From an uncultured Bacteroidales bacterium (GTDB lineage: Bacteria; Bacteroidota; Bacteroidia; Bacteroidales; P3), in NCBI GenBank assembly GCA_900317955.1, contig ONIP01000003.1, positions 186,001 through 250,000 on the forward strand: a stretch of DNA of 64,000 nucleotides. The letters are read 5' to 3'. The position numbers and the translations under genes were made by a program. The notes below the pieces were generated by a model. That model was not told the DNA's origin. It worked only from the letters and a program-made list of their open reading frames with translations, and made no database searches. Positions 1 to 8,913 of the stretch are shown one piece after another; positions within the stretch are counted from its first letter, which is position 1, and each line of letters starts with the position of its first letter.

Positions 1-515
1 GTAATGCCCATATTGTGCACAGGCTTGACCGTGACACGTCAGGGCTGATGGTAGTATCGAAGTCGAAGCAAGTTTCGCAAAAGTTTGAGTCGGATTGGAA
101 GGGGATTGTAACAGACAGAGCATACGTTGCTGTGGCTTGGGGGAAGATGGAACAATCGGAAGGAACTATACGTTCATGGCTGACAGATGGCGAGTATTGT
201 GTGCTATCGTCGCCGACGGACAATGGTGGGAAGTTGGCCGTAACGCACTACAAAGTTGTCAAAACCAGTAGAAGATATTCGCTTTTAGAGTTGCATCTTG
301 ACACTGGAAGGCGGAACCAGATAAGAGTTCAATTGCGAGAAGAAAAGCACCCAGTGGTTCATGACCCGATGTATGGCTATAAAGATGATGTTTCACCTAT
401 AGGGAGACTGGCTTTGCATGCTTTTCGTCTTGGGTTTACTCATCCTGTGACAGGGAAGCGGATGAAGTTTGAAACGCCCTATCCAGCGTCATTTATAAAA
501 TTAATGGAGTTGTGA
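1..515 (+). CDS. RluA-family RNA pseudouridine synthase (3' part, cut by window start)
   Basis: Isomerises uridine to pseudouridine in rRNA or tRNA. The reading frame is open from base 3 and has no start inside the window, so the N-terminus is missing. The catalytic loop HRLDRDTSG (bases 18-44) carries the active-site Asp of the family. Further on come the substrate-loop motif TGRRNQIRVQL, where the usual THQIR reads RNQIR, and the typical C-terminal stretch LHAFRLGFTHPVTGK. The visible part, about 170 residues, is most of the catalytic domain; any S4 domain would lie upstream. Which uridine it modifies cannot be told. The gene is followed by 58 bp before the next one on the same strand. Confidence 0.9.
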   Translation, partial: NAHIVHRLDRDTSGLMVVSKSKQVSQKFESDWKGIVTDRAYVAVAWGKMEQSEGTIRSWLTDGEYCVLSSPTDNGGKLAVTHYKVVKTSRRYSLLELHLDTGRRNQIRVQLREEKHPVVHDPMYGYKDDVSPIGRLALHAFRLGFTHPVTGKRMKFETPYPASFIKLMEL

Positions 516-573
516 TACAATAAAAGAAGGGAGTTTTCGTTAGTAATAAAATAAAGTATAAAGAAAAGTATTT

Positions 574-1281
574 ATGCATGCGATATCAAATAGTGTAAGA
601 CTGTTTATTGTTCTCGTTATTGCGATGGTTTGCCCCATGGGATTGGTTAGTGGGCAGCGTCCAGTGATGGAGAAAACAGTGGCGGATTCGATTGTTTTGC
701 CCAAGTGGGAGCCCCATTTGATGGTTGGAACAGGTTTTATGGGGACATCTTATGGCGACAATAGATTATTCACTACCGTAGCACCTTCATTAAAATACCG
801 CCCGAATGACAGATGGACAATAAGCGGAGGTTTCAGAATCACGTCCGATATGGGTTTAAACCCGCATTACATGGCTTCGGGGTCCCACAAGAGTCTGGCT
901 CCCTACAAACGTAATGGAGGGACGGGGCTTGCTTCTGCCCATGTGGGGGCGCAGTATCGGGTGAACGAGAATGTGTGGGTGGCTGCATCGGTTTATCACC
1001 TTGGCGGAACGTATGCGCCGTTGTATGGATTTGCCAATGGCCAGGTGCTGGATGTTTCTGCTACCGCTTTGTCGGCAGCAGCGGCGTTTCGATTCAGCAA
1101 CAACAACTATTTGCACTTGTCGTTTACAGTAGTGCGCGACCATAATGGAACGCTTCCTTTCCTGTATCACGATATGTGGATGCATGGCGGCCTTGGTTCG
1201 TGGGGGATGTGTACGTCTCCTACGGATTGTTACCGGATGGTTTCACCGTTCAGCCCTTATTACTGCGGCGGAATATATTAG
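574..1281 (+). CDS. Exported beta-rich protein of unknown function
   Basis: A 235-residue protein that I do not recognise. The first 27 residues look like a signal peptide, with a hydrophobic run LFIVLVIAMVCPMGLV followed by SGQ. The rest alternates polar and hydrophobic residues with many Gly, Tyr and Asn turns (for example YRPNDRWTISGGF, SAHVGAQYRVNENVWVAASVYHLGG, AAAAFRFSNNNYLHLSF), the pattern of a small outer-membrane beta-barrel. There are three Cys near the C-terminus. The protein is therefore inferred to be exported, perhaps to the outer membrane. It sits 58 bp after the RluA-type gene and 35 bp before the DUF4290 gene, so it may be co-transcribed with the run towards murA. Confidence 0.6.
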   Translation: MHAISNSVRLFIVLVIAMVCPMGLVSGQRPVMEKTVADSIVLPKWEPHLMVGTGFMGTSYGDNRLFTTVAPSLKYRPNDRWTISGGFRITSDMGLNPHYMASGSHKSLAPYKRNGGTGLASAHVGAQYRVNENVWVAASVYHLGGTYAPLYGFANGQVLDVSATALSAAAAFRFSNNNYLHLSFTVVRDHNGTLPFLYHDMWMHGGLGSWGMCTSPTDCYRMVSPFSPYYCGGIY

Positions 1282-1316
1282 CAGACATCATAAACAAGTA
1301 AGATATCAAGCAAGAA

Positions 1317-1928
1317 ATGGACTATAACACCCAACGAACAAAACTAAAGATAAGCGATTACGGTCGAAACATATATAACCTAATCCAATACACGAAAACT
1401 GTAGAGGACCGCGAGTTGCGGACGCAGATGGCGTCGGCCATTGTGGATATTATGGCTCAGAACAGTCCAGATGCAAAGGGTGGGGATGATTTCAAGCGTA
1501 AGTTCTGGGTACACCTGATGATTCTGGCCGATTGGCAGCTTGACGTAGATGTGCCTTACGAAATTACTCCCGAGGAGACGGTGGAGTTTAATCCCAATAG
1601 GGTTGAATACCACCAAGACCAGTTGCATTACCGTCATTATGGTTCTATTCTTGAAAAAATGGTAAAACAGGTTGCGGAATATCCGGAAGGGGAGGAGCGA
1701 GACGAATTGGTGAGGCTAATGGCCCACGCCATGAAACGTGATTATCTGCTTTGGAACAGCGACACGGTTGAAGATGACGTAATAAGTCAGCAACTTGAGA
1801 CTCTCTCGGACGGGAAACTCCATTTGCCTGAAGATTTTCAGTTCAAAGACTTCCGCGAATACCTGAAAGGTACCGAAGAAGAGCGCAGAGCCAACGGCAC
1901 TCATAAGAAAAAGAAGAAAAAGAAATAA
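1317..1928 (+). CDS. DUF4290 family protein
   Basis: A 203-residue soluble protein matching from memory the Bacteroidota-specific DUF4290 family, which is commonly found just upstream of murA as here (18 bp gap). Features seen: a start MDYNTQRTKLKISDYGRNIYNLI, a helical acidic middle with the conserved-looking stretch FWVHLMILADWQLDVDVPYEI, and a lysine-only tail (seven Lys after THK). There is no signal peptide or membrane segment. The function is unknown. The constant neighbourhood with murA suggests, by inference only, a link to peptidoglycan precursor synthesis or cell division. Confidence 0.85.
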   Translation: MDYNTQRTKLKISDYGRNIYNLIQYTKTVEDRELRTQMASAIVDIMAQNSPDAKGGDDFKRKFWVHLMILADWQLDVDVPYEITPEETVEFNPNRVEYHQDQLHYRHYGSILEKMVKQVAEYPEGEERDELVRLMAHAMKRDYLLWNSDTVEDDVISQQLETLSDGKLHLPEDFQFKDFREYLKGTEEERRANGTHKKKKKKK

Positions 1929-1946
1929 AACACTCAGTAGCAGGAT

Positions 1947-3272
1947 ATGGCATCATTTGAGATAATAGGAGGGCATAAATTGCACGGGACAATACAGCCG
2001 CAAGGTGCCAAAAACGAGGCACTGCAGGTTCTCTGTGCCGTGTTGTTGACTAGTGAGAAGGTAAGAATCGACAATATACCGGACATACGCGATGTCAACA
2101 AGCTGATAAGTTTGTTGCAGTTGCTTGGGGTGAAGGTGCGCCGTTTGAACGATGACAGTGCTCTCCTCACTGAAGGCAGAAGCTATGAGTTCCAAGCCGA
2201 TGAGGTGAATCTTGATGTGTTGGAAGGGGAGGAGTTTGCCCAGCAGGCTTCTGCATTACGTGGTTCCATCATGGTGGTGGGGCCGTTGCTGTCCCGTTAT
2301 GGGCGGGCAATAGTACCGCAGCCTGGCGGCGACAAGATAGGCCGCCGTCGTCTGGATACCCATTTCCTTGGTATGGAAAAGTTGGGAGCCACAGTGACTT
2401 ACCGTCGTGGAGGGTATCAGGTTGTGGCCGATAAGTTGCAAGGATGTTATATGCTTCTTGACGAGGCTTCCGTTACCGGTACAGCCAATATTATCATGGC
2501 CTCTGTCATGGCGGAGGGGACTACTACAATAATGAATGCTGCGTGTGAACCTTATGTATACCAGTTGTGCAAGATGTTGAACAGCATGGGTGCAGAAATC
2601 AGTGGGGTAGGTTCAAATCTCCTTACTATCAACGGTGTGGAATCGTTGAAAGGCTGCACACACCGCCTTCTGCCCGACATGATTGAGGTTGGGTCTTTTA
2701 TCGGAATGGCAGCCATGACACAGAGCGACATCACCATTCCCAATGTAGGGCTGGAACACTTAGGGTTGATACCTAAAGTGTTTCGTCGATTAGGTATAGA
2801 AGTATGGCAGAAGGGTGACGACCTTTTTGTCCCTGCTCAAGAGCATTATGAGATTGAGCGTTTCATGGATGGATCTATCATGACCATTGCCGATGCCCCG
2901 TGGCCAGGGTTTACTCCCGACCTCATCAGTATTGCACTGGTTGTTGCTATTCAGGCCAGAGGCAGTGTTCTTATCCATCAGAAAATGTTTGAAAGCCGTC
3001 TCTTCTTTGTCGATAAACTAATCGACATGGGAGCACAGATTATATTATGCGACCCGCATCGTGCCACCGTTATAGGACTTGACCAACAGCATCGGCTGCG
3101 TGGAGTGCGCATGTCCTCGCCCGATATTCGTGCCGGTGTGGCATTGCTTATTGCAGCACTGTCCGCCGAAGGAAAGAGCCGCATTGACAACATAGAACAA
3201 ATAGACCGTGGCTATCAGCATATCGACGAACGTCTCCGTATGCTTGGTGCCGATATAACCCGTATTGATTAA
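1947..3272 (+). CDS. murA: UDP-N-acetylglucosamine 1-carboxyvinyltransferase (MurA)
   Basis: Transfers enolpyruvate from PEP to UDP-GlcNAc, the first committed step of peptidoglycan synthesis, in the cytoplasm. Its 441 residues fit the two-domain EPSP-synthase-like fold. The N-terminal signature QGAKNEALQ contains the substrate-binding K22/N23. The active-site loop reads PGGDKIGRRRLD: the usual catalytic Cys (Cys115 of E. coli) is Asp129 here, codon 2331-2333. Cys-to-Asp MurA is known in other bacteria (Mycobacterium, Chlamydia) to be active and insensitive to fosfomycin. The C-terminal half contains DIRAGVALLIAAL, typical of the family. It lies 18 bp after DUF4290 and 25 bp before a PHP phosphatase gene. 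Confidence 0.97.
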   Translation: MASFEIIGGHKLHGTIQPQGAKNEALQVLCAVLLTSEKVRIDNIPDIRDVNKLISLLQLLGVKVRRLNDDSALLTEGRSYEFQADEVNLDVLEGEEFAQQASALRGSIMVVGPLLSRYGRAIVPQPGGDKIGRRRLDTHFLGMEKLGATVTYRRGGYQVVADKLQGCYMLLDEASVTGTANIIMASVMAEGTTTIMNAACEPYVYQLCKMLNSMGAEISGVGSNLLTINGVESLKGCTHRLLPDMIEVGSFIGMAAMTQSDITIPNVGLEHLGLIPKVFRRLGIEVWQKGDDLFVPAQEHYEIERFMDGSIMTIADAPWPGFTPDLISIALVVAIQARGSVLIHQKMFESRLFFVDKLIDMGAQIILCDPHRATVIGLDQQHRLRGVRMSSPDIRAGVALLIAALSAEGKSRIDNIEQIDRGYQHIDERLRMLGADITRID

Positions 3273-3297
3273 CAACTTTATTTATTACGACATTCGT

Positions 3298-4074
3298 ATG
3301 TTTAATATTTTCAAACCCAAAGTCAAAACAGCCATCCCCACTTTCGCACCGCTCGAGGTGGACATTCACAGCCATATCCTTCCTGGTGTTGACGATGGTT
3401 CAAAAAGTAACGAGGAATCCATAGTCTGTATGCAGGTGATGCATGATGCTGGTTTCAAAAACATCATCTGCACACCACATTATCAGTATCCCCGTTTCCC
3501 CAACGAGGAATCTGACATTCTCAACCGCTATGACAACCTCAAACTTGACATTATGAGTATTAAGCCAACCAACATCCCCCAGTTTAAAGGTGTTGCTGGC
3601 GAGTACAGGGTTGACAGCGGTTTCAGTCAACGTATTGAACAAAACAAGTTTCTCCTTGTTGGTAACAGGTTCTTGCTTATCGAGTTCTCACTTCATCAGC
3701 AAGTTATGGGACTTGAACAAATCATGTTCGACATTCAGATGAAAAACCATGAAATCATCCTTGCCCATCCCGAACGTTATCCTTATTATAGCAGTTCTGC
3801 CCCTAAACTACAGCAATTTAAAGATATGGGAGTATACTTCCAGGTCAATATCCTCTCCCTTATTGGCTTCTATGGCGATGGTCCCCGCCGCAAGGCCTTC
3901 GAGATGATTGAGAAAGGCTGGGTGGAATTCCTTGGCACCGACATGCACAACACGCTTTACGCCCAAGCACTCATAGATGCTTCCCATGACCGTAAAATCA
4001 TCAAACTCATGGAGAAACACAAATTCCTCAATAGTCAAATCACCAATCCTCAAGCTCAAAGCAAATCATTCTAA
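3298..4074 (+). CDS. PHP-type tyrosine phosphatase / CpsB-CapC (YwqE)-like
   Basis: A metal-dependent PHP-fold phosphoesterase. Relatives dephosphorylate bacterial tyrosine kinases that control polysaccharide export. The metal-binding motif DIHSHILPGVDDG (H24, H26, D32) is followed by a second histidine cluster at CTPHYQYPRFP, then AGEYRVD, LAHPERYPYY and GTDMHN, all in the family order. The start chosen is ATG 3298 (MFNIFKPK); starting further upstream would overlap murA. The length, 258 residues, is normal. No tyrosine kinase gene lies nearby, so the substrate is unknown. It is tightly packed, with only 3 bp before purB. Confidence 0.85.
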   Translation: MFNIFKPKVKTAIPTFAPLEVDIHSHILPGVDDGSKSNEESIVCMQVMHDAGFKNIICTPHYQYPRFPNEESDILNRYDNLKLDIMSIKPTNIPQFKGVAGEYRVDSGFSQRIEQNKFLLVGNRFLLIEFSLHQQVMGLEQIMFDIQMKNHEIILAHPERYPYYSSSAPKLQQFKDMGVYFQVNILSLIGFYGDGPRRKAFEMIEKGWVEFLGTDMHNTLYAQALIDASHDRKIIKLMEKHKFLNSQITNPQAQSKSF

Positions 4075-4077
4075 AAC

Positions 4078-5433
4078 ATGAATACTCTTAACGCAATCTC
4101 CCCTGTTGACGGCCGTTATTGGTCAAAAGTTTCCAACCTTGCCCTTTATTTCTCCGAGGGGGCACTTATCCGTTATCGAATCCTCGTTGAAATTGAATAC
4201 TTCATTGCGCTTGGTCAGTTACCGCAACTTCCCATCCACGAACTTTTTGTAAAAAATCCGGGTCTTCCCGAGCAGTTGCGGCTCATCTATCGCAATTACT
4301 CCGACGATGATGCCCTTGAGGTAAAAGAAATAGAAAAAACCACCAACCATGATGTCAAAGCCGTCGAGTACTTCATCAAACGTCGTTTTGACAATCTTGG
4401 GCTTCAGCCTTATAAGGAGTTCATCCATTTCGGCCTAACTTCGCAGGATATCAACAACACCTCCGTACCCCTTTCCATCAAGGAATGCCACAACAAGGAA
4501 CTTCTGCCTCGTTACCAGGCTATTGCCGATCTTCTTGAAGAACGTGCCCGCCAATGGAAAGACATCCCCATGCTTGCTCACACTCATGGCCAGCCCGCAT
4601 CTCCCACATCTTTGGGCAAAGAGCTCATGGTTTACGTTTACCGTCTGCGTCGGCAGCTGGATTATTTCAACCAAATTCCTTTCTCTGCCAAATTCGGTGG
4701 TGCAACCGGCAATTTCAATGCCCACCTTGCCGCCTATCCCGATGTTGACTGGCGTAGTTTCGGAAACAACTTTGTTGCCTCCCATCTCGGCCTCGAGCGT
4801 CTGCAATACACCACACAGATAGAAAACTATGACAACATGGCTGCCTATTTCGATAATTGCAAACGCCTCAACGTCATTCTGATTGATCTCTGTCGCGACA
4901 TCTGGAGCTACATCTCCATGGAATACTTCAAGCAAAAAATCAAGGCTGGCGAAGTAGGCTCCTCTGCCATGCCCCACAAGGTCAACCCCATCGATTTCGA
5001 GAACGCCGAAGGCAACCTCGGTCTGGCAAACGCCATCTTTGAGCATCTTAGCCACAAACTCCCCATCTCCCGTCTCCAGCGTGACCTTACTGATTCCACG
5101 GTCTCCCGCAACATTGGCGTCCCCATCGCCCATACACTCATTTCCCTCGCCTCTCTCCAAAAGGGTCTTGACAAGCTCATTTTGAATGAAGCAGCACTCT
5201 TCAACGACCTTGAAAACAACTGGGCCGTAGTTGCCGAGGCAATCCAGACCATCCTCCGTTCCGTCGGCTATCCTAACCCCTACGAAGCACTCAAACAACT
5301 CACCCGCACCAACCAGAAAGTCACCGCTCAGACAATTGCCGACTTCGTCGAAACGCTCGAAGTTGACCCATCCGTCAAAGAGCGTATCCGCGCCATCACT
5401 CCCCACAACTACATCGGTTACAAGTTAGACTAA
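4078..5433 (+). CDS. purB: Adenylosuccinate lyase (PurB)
   Basis: Cleaves SAICAR to AICAR and adenylosuccinate to AMP in purine synthesis. The 451-residue protein carries the fumarase/aspartase-superfamily signature GSSAMPHKVNPIDFENAEGN around residue 300, with the catalytic Ser in the flexible loop, plus the two other conserved regions: HFGLTSQDINNTSVP (about residue 119) and HTHGQPASPTSLGKE (about residue 165). The form resembles the long E. coli-type PurB (about 455 residues). It starts at ATG 4078 directly after the phosphatase gene, and the exporter gene follows 28 bp downstream. Confidence 0.97.
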   Translation: MNTLNAISPVDGRYWSKVSNLALYFSEGALIRYRILVEIEYFIALGQLPQLPIHELFVKNPGLPEQLRLIYRNYSDDDALEVKEIEKTTNHDVKAVEYFIKRRFDNLGLQPYKEFIHFGLTSQDINNTSVPLSIKECHNKELLPRYQAIADLLEERARQWKDIPMLAHTHGQPASPTSLGKELMVYVYRLRRQLDYFNQIPFSAKFGGATGNFNAHLAAYPDVDWRSFGNNFVASHLGLERLQYTTQIENYDNMAAYFDNCKRLNVILIDLCRDIWSYISMEYFKQKIKAGEVGSSAMPHKVNPIDFENAEGNLGLANAIFEHLSHKLPISRLQRDLTDSTVSRNIGVPIAHTLISLASLQKGLDKLILNEAALFNDLENNWAVVAEAIQTILRSVGYPNPYEALKQLTRTNQKVTAQTIADFVETLEVDPSVKERIRAITPHNYIGYKLD

Positions 5434-5461
5434 CCTTCTTGCATCCTGTTTTCTTCTCGCC

Positions 5462-7327
5462 ATGTCGTTCACCCTTCGCCACATGAAACCCTATTCAGGA
5501 CGCCTTGTTGCCTACGGGTTTCTTGTAGTGTTGTCGGTACTCTTCACAATGGCTACTGCGCTTTCCGTTGCCGATTTCGTCAAGATTCTTTTTCCTCCCG
5601 CGCAGCCCGAGTCCGGCATGGCGTTGAATGTCGGTACAGCCTCCGCCTCCAACCTTCTTTCGCAGGGACTGCAACAACTCTACCTATGGCTTGTCTCCTT
5701 TGGTCCTAAGCATGCACTCATCTATTTCTCGCTCCTGCTCCTGCTCCTTTATTCTTGTAAAAACATTTTCAGCTATCTCTCTCTGGTTCAAATCAGCGTG
5801 GTGCGTTACAACATCGTCCGCGACATCCGCAACCGTCTCTTCCGTAAGGCTATGTCACTTCCGCTTTCTTATTTCAGCGGCAACCGTCGTGGAGACATTC
5901 TTGCGCGTTTTGCTGGTGATATTACCGAGTACGACGAAAACCTCTTAGGTTCTCTTCAACTCCTCTTCACTGCCGTGGTTAGTATCGTGCTCTATGTAGC
6001 CATGCTGTTTTATATCAGCCTGAAACTCTCCCTCTTTGTTCTCTGCATGCTTCCCGTTGTGGTCTTCGTCATTTCGGGTATAACCCATCGTCTCCGTCGC
6101 GATTCCGTCGAACTGCAGGAAAGCAACTCTTTCCTTATGTCCCTTATGGAAGAAAGTATCATTGGCCTCAAAGTCATCAAGGCTTACACGGCCATCGACT
6201 TTTCCAACAGGCGTTTTCGTGAGGCTGACCGTCGTTATGCCCGTCTCCGCACCCGTGTCTACCGCCGTGTTGACCTTTCCTCTCCCGTCAGCGATTTTCT
6301 CGGCAACTGCGTCGTTATTGGCATCCTCCTCTTTGGTTCGCTCATGGTCATCCAAGGTACCGGCATCACCCCCGAACTTTTCGTTTCCTACATCATGATG
6401 TTCGTCCTCATGATTCCTCCGGCCAAGAATCTCACCACTGCTCTTTCGCAAATCAAGCGAGGCAAAGGCTGTGTCGAGCGTCTTCAGCAGTTCCTCAGTC
6501 TCGACGAGGAGCCTCTTGACTCTCCTCAAGCACAGTCCTTCTCCGGTGTAAAAACACAAATCGAATTCAAGGATGTCAGTTTCAGTTATGTCCCTGATGT
6601 TCCTGTTCTCTCCCATATCTCACTCTCCATTCCCCGTGGAGCCACTGTTGCCTTGGTAGGCAGTTCTGGGTCCGGAAAGTCGACCCTTGCCGACCTCCTG
6701 TTGCGGTTCCACGATCCCGACAGCGGCCAAATCCTTGTCGATGGTGTCCCCTTGCAGACTTTTAATCGTGCCTCGCTGCGCCGGGGCATAGGCGTGGTGT
6801 CGCAGCAGACATTTCTGTTTAACGACACCGTCATGGCCAACATAGCCTATGGCATGCCAGACGCCACCCCCGAGCAAGTAGAACAGGCCGCCCGTGCCGC
6901 GGGTGCCCACCAATTCATCACCGCTCTTCCTCAGGGCTATCTCACCCCTGTTGGCGACAGCGGTGCCCTTCTCAGTGGCGGTCAGCGTCAGCGCATCAGC
7001 ATTGCCCGTGCACTGCTCACACAGCCCGAAGTATTCATTTTCGATGAAGCCACCAGTGCCCTCGACAGTGAGAGCGAGGCCCTTGTCCAGCAAACTCTCA
7101 CCTCCCTCCTCCATCCTGACCCTCAGTCCGACGTACAAGGTTCCCGCACTGCCCTTGTCATTGCCCATCGGCTCTCCACAACCCGCTGGGCCGACATCGT
7201 CGTGGTTCTTGAAAACGGTCATATTGTCGAACAAGGTTCCCCCGACCAACTCCTTCAATCCCATGGTCGTTATTGGGAACTAAACCAAGTACAGACTTCC
7301 GATTTCATTATTACCCAACAATCATGA
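5462..7327 (+). CDS. ABC exporter, MsbA-like (membrane domain fused to ATPase)
   Basis: A half-transporter of 621 residues. The N-terminal membrane domain (about residues 15-320) has hydrophobic spans such as LVAYGFLVVLSVLFTMATAL and LLFTAVVSIVLYVAMLFYI. The C-terminal ATPase has Walker A GSSGSGKST near residue 400, ABC signature LLSGGQRQR near residue 504, Walker B VFIFDEATSALD and the H-loop IAHRLS. Family members move lipid A-core or other lipids from the inner membrane, acting as homodimers; that substrate is inferred here. Its stop overlaps the next start (ATGA at 7324-7327), so translation of the downstream T9SS cargo gene is probably coupled. Confidence 0.9.
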   Translation: MSFTLRHMKPYSGRLVAYGFLVVLSVLFTMATALSVADFVKILFPPAQPESGMALNVGTASASNLLSQGLQQLYLWLVSFGPKHALIYFSLLLLLLYSCKNIFSYLSLVQISVVRYNIVRDIRNRLFRKAMSLPLSYFSGNRRGDILARFAGDITEYDENLLGSLQLLFTAVVSIVLYVAMLFYISLKLSLFVLCMLPVVVFVISGITHRLRRDSVELQESNSFLMSLMEESIIGLKVIKAYTAIDFSNRRFREADRRYARLRTRVYRRVDLSSPVSDFLGNCVVIGILLFGSLMVIQGTGITPELFVSYIMMFVLMIPPAKNLTTALSQIKRGKGCVERLQQFLSLDEEPLDSPQAQSFSGVKTQIEFKDVSFSYVPDVPVLSHISLSIPRGATVALVGSSGSGKSTLADLLLRFHDPDSGQILVDGVPLQTFNRASLRRGIGVVSQQTFLFNDTVMANIAYGMPDATPEQVEQAARAAGAHQFITALPQGYLTPVGDSGALLSGGQRQRISIARALLTQPEVFIFDEATSALDSESEALVQQTLTSLLHPDPQSDVQGSRTALVIAHRLSTTRWADIVVVLENGHIVEQGSPDQLLQSHGRYWELNQVQTSDFIITQQS

Positions 7328-8841
7328 AGCACAAACTGTTCATACTCTCCATGTTGCTGGGTCTATCCCTCTCTGCTCAGGATTCTCTTCAACTCCGGTT
7401 CATACATTCCGTTGTAATTGACCACTATGTGGGCGAATTCTTCTGGAACTCTGTACCGCAGGCTCGTTCCTATCAACTCTACAAGTGCTACCCCGGCCAG
7501 GGTGATTTCATTGCTGTTGCCAGCCTATCCGACACCCATTATATCGACACCCTCCACCGCGTAGTCTGTTCCGACACGGTTCATTATTACGTAACCGCAA
7601 CCTGCCTCTCCGCTACTGAAGATACCTTCACACTTTATTCCGACACCTGCGGTCTTTTCTTCCACGACAATCTCCCCACATCTGCCTGTAGTCTTCGCCT
7701 TTGTAGTGTCGACACCCTCTTGGGGCGTCTCCGTCTCAGTTGGTATCCCAGCCCCGATACCGACGTCATGGGCTACTACATCTGCATGGGTTCCCCTTGC
7801 CGCGACTACGATACCGTCTGGGGACGCACCAACACCTCCTATCTGTGCCCCGAAGACCTTGACTTGTCCAACGCCAACTCCTATTCTTTCCGTATTCTGG
7901 CTTTTGACAGTTGTTTCCAGGCCAGTCCGCTCACCCCTTATTATCACAACCCCGCGCTCTCTCTCCAGGCTGCTCCTTGCTCCCGCCGTCTGCAATGCTC
8001 CTGGAATCGCTACATCAACATGCCCGACAGTGTTGGGGAATACATCCTCTATTATCGTGCTGGCGACGACCCCACTTGGCGCCGCCATCGTGTCAGCCCC
8101 GATGGCAACTTCTCGTTCGACACCCTTTGGGACAATCTTGCCGTGGGCAATATCCGAGCCTACCTCGCCGTTGTCAACACCTCCGACTCCCTCACTGCTT
8201 TCTCTCCAATCCAAACCTTCCAATTCTCCTATGGCGACACGGCTGCTTTTGCCCGAATCACATCTGTCGAATACCATGACGCCATACCCACCATCGAGCT
8301 TCAGATGGAAATCGATCCTCTCTTCACTGGGCAGACAGCCTATCTCATGCGTTCCCGTTTACGGGGTAATCCGCCTGTCTGGACTCCTTTCGAGCAAATC
8401 GAGCAACTTCAAGTCAACCCCGCCGAGCCCTTTTCCTATACTGATTTCGACGTAGTACGTACAGCCCTTGCCTATTCCTATCGTCTCGATGTCCCTGACC
8501 TCTGCTTCCAACGCATCGTCAGTTCCGATACTGCCAATGTCTCCCTCCCCTCCGTCGACGACCCCGCAGCCTGGTTTCCCAACGTCATCCATGCGGGCGA
8601 TCCTGAGTTGGGTCGCTTCTGTCCCTATTACGTCTCTCCTTTGTCTGGCGACTATCGTATGCAAATCTTCACCCGTTGGGGCGAATGTGTGTTCAGCACG
8701 GACCAACTCAACGACTGTTGGGACGGCACCTCTCTCCGCGGCAATCCTCTTCCTCAAGGGGTCTATGTCTACAAAGTCCGCTGTCGTCATGCCAACGGCG
8801 ACCAGAAAATCTACAAAGGAACCGTTCTGCTGTTGCGTTAG
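7324..8841 (+). CDS. Secreted protein with T9SS type-B (CHU_C) C-terminal sorting domain
   Basis: A 505-residue secreted protein. A short signal peptide (MKHKLFILSMLLGLSLSAQ) is followed by tandem fibronectin/Ig-like beta modules with recurrent motifs such as SYQLYKCYPGQGDF and LRLSWYPSPDTDVMGYYI. The last about 90 residues form the gliding-motility C-terminal domain: a YRMQIFTRWGECVFST strand, DCWDGTSLRGNPLPQGVYVYKV, then YKGTVLLLR. That domain directs proteins through the Bacteroidota type IX secretion system. The start is ATG 7324, overlapping the exporter's stop by 4 bp. The adhesive or structural role is inferred; the repeats carry no recognisable catalytic site. Confidence 0.85.
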   Translation: MKHKLFILSMLLGLSLSAQDSLQLRFIHSVVIDHYVGEFFWNSVPQARSYQLYKCYPGQGDFIAVASLSDTHYIDTLHRVVCSDTVHYYVTATCLSATEDTFTLYSDTCGLFFHDNLPTSACSLRLCSVDTLLGRLRLSWYPSPDTDVMGYYICMGSPCRDYDTVWGRTNTSYLCPEDLDLSNANSYSFRILAFDSCFQASPLTPYYHNPALSLQAAPCSRRLQCSWNRYINMPDSVGEYILYYRAGDDPTWRRHRVSPDGNFSFDTLWDNLAVGNIRAYLAVVNTSDSLTAFSPIQTFQFSYGDTAAFARITSVEYHDAIPTIELQMEIDPLFTGQTAYLMRSRLRGNPPVWTPFEQIEQLQVNPAEPFSYTDFDVVRTALAYSYRLDVPDLCFQRIVSSDTANVSLPSVDDPAAWFPNVIHAGDPELGRFCPYYVSPLSGDYRMQIFTRWGECVFSTDQLNDCWDGTSLRGNPLPQGVYVYKVRCRHANGDQKIYKGTVLLLR

Positions 8842-8913
8842 TCACTCACGTATTCATTATTCATCAAGGTATTATAGTTCAATAATCATTCGCATCACTT
8901 AAGTCATCAAACC

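Noticed and set aside
4435..5406. 323-codon open frame on the minus strand inside purB
   Set aside because: Lies wholly within a complete purB with strong motifs. Its composition (Gly/Val/Glu/Asp runs) is the complement of C-rich codons, and no family motif is seen.
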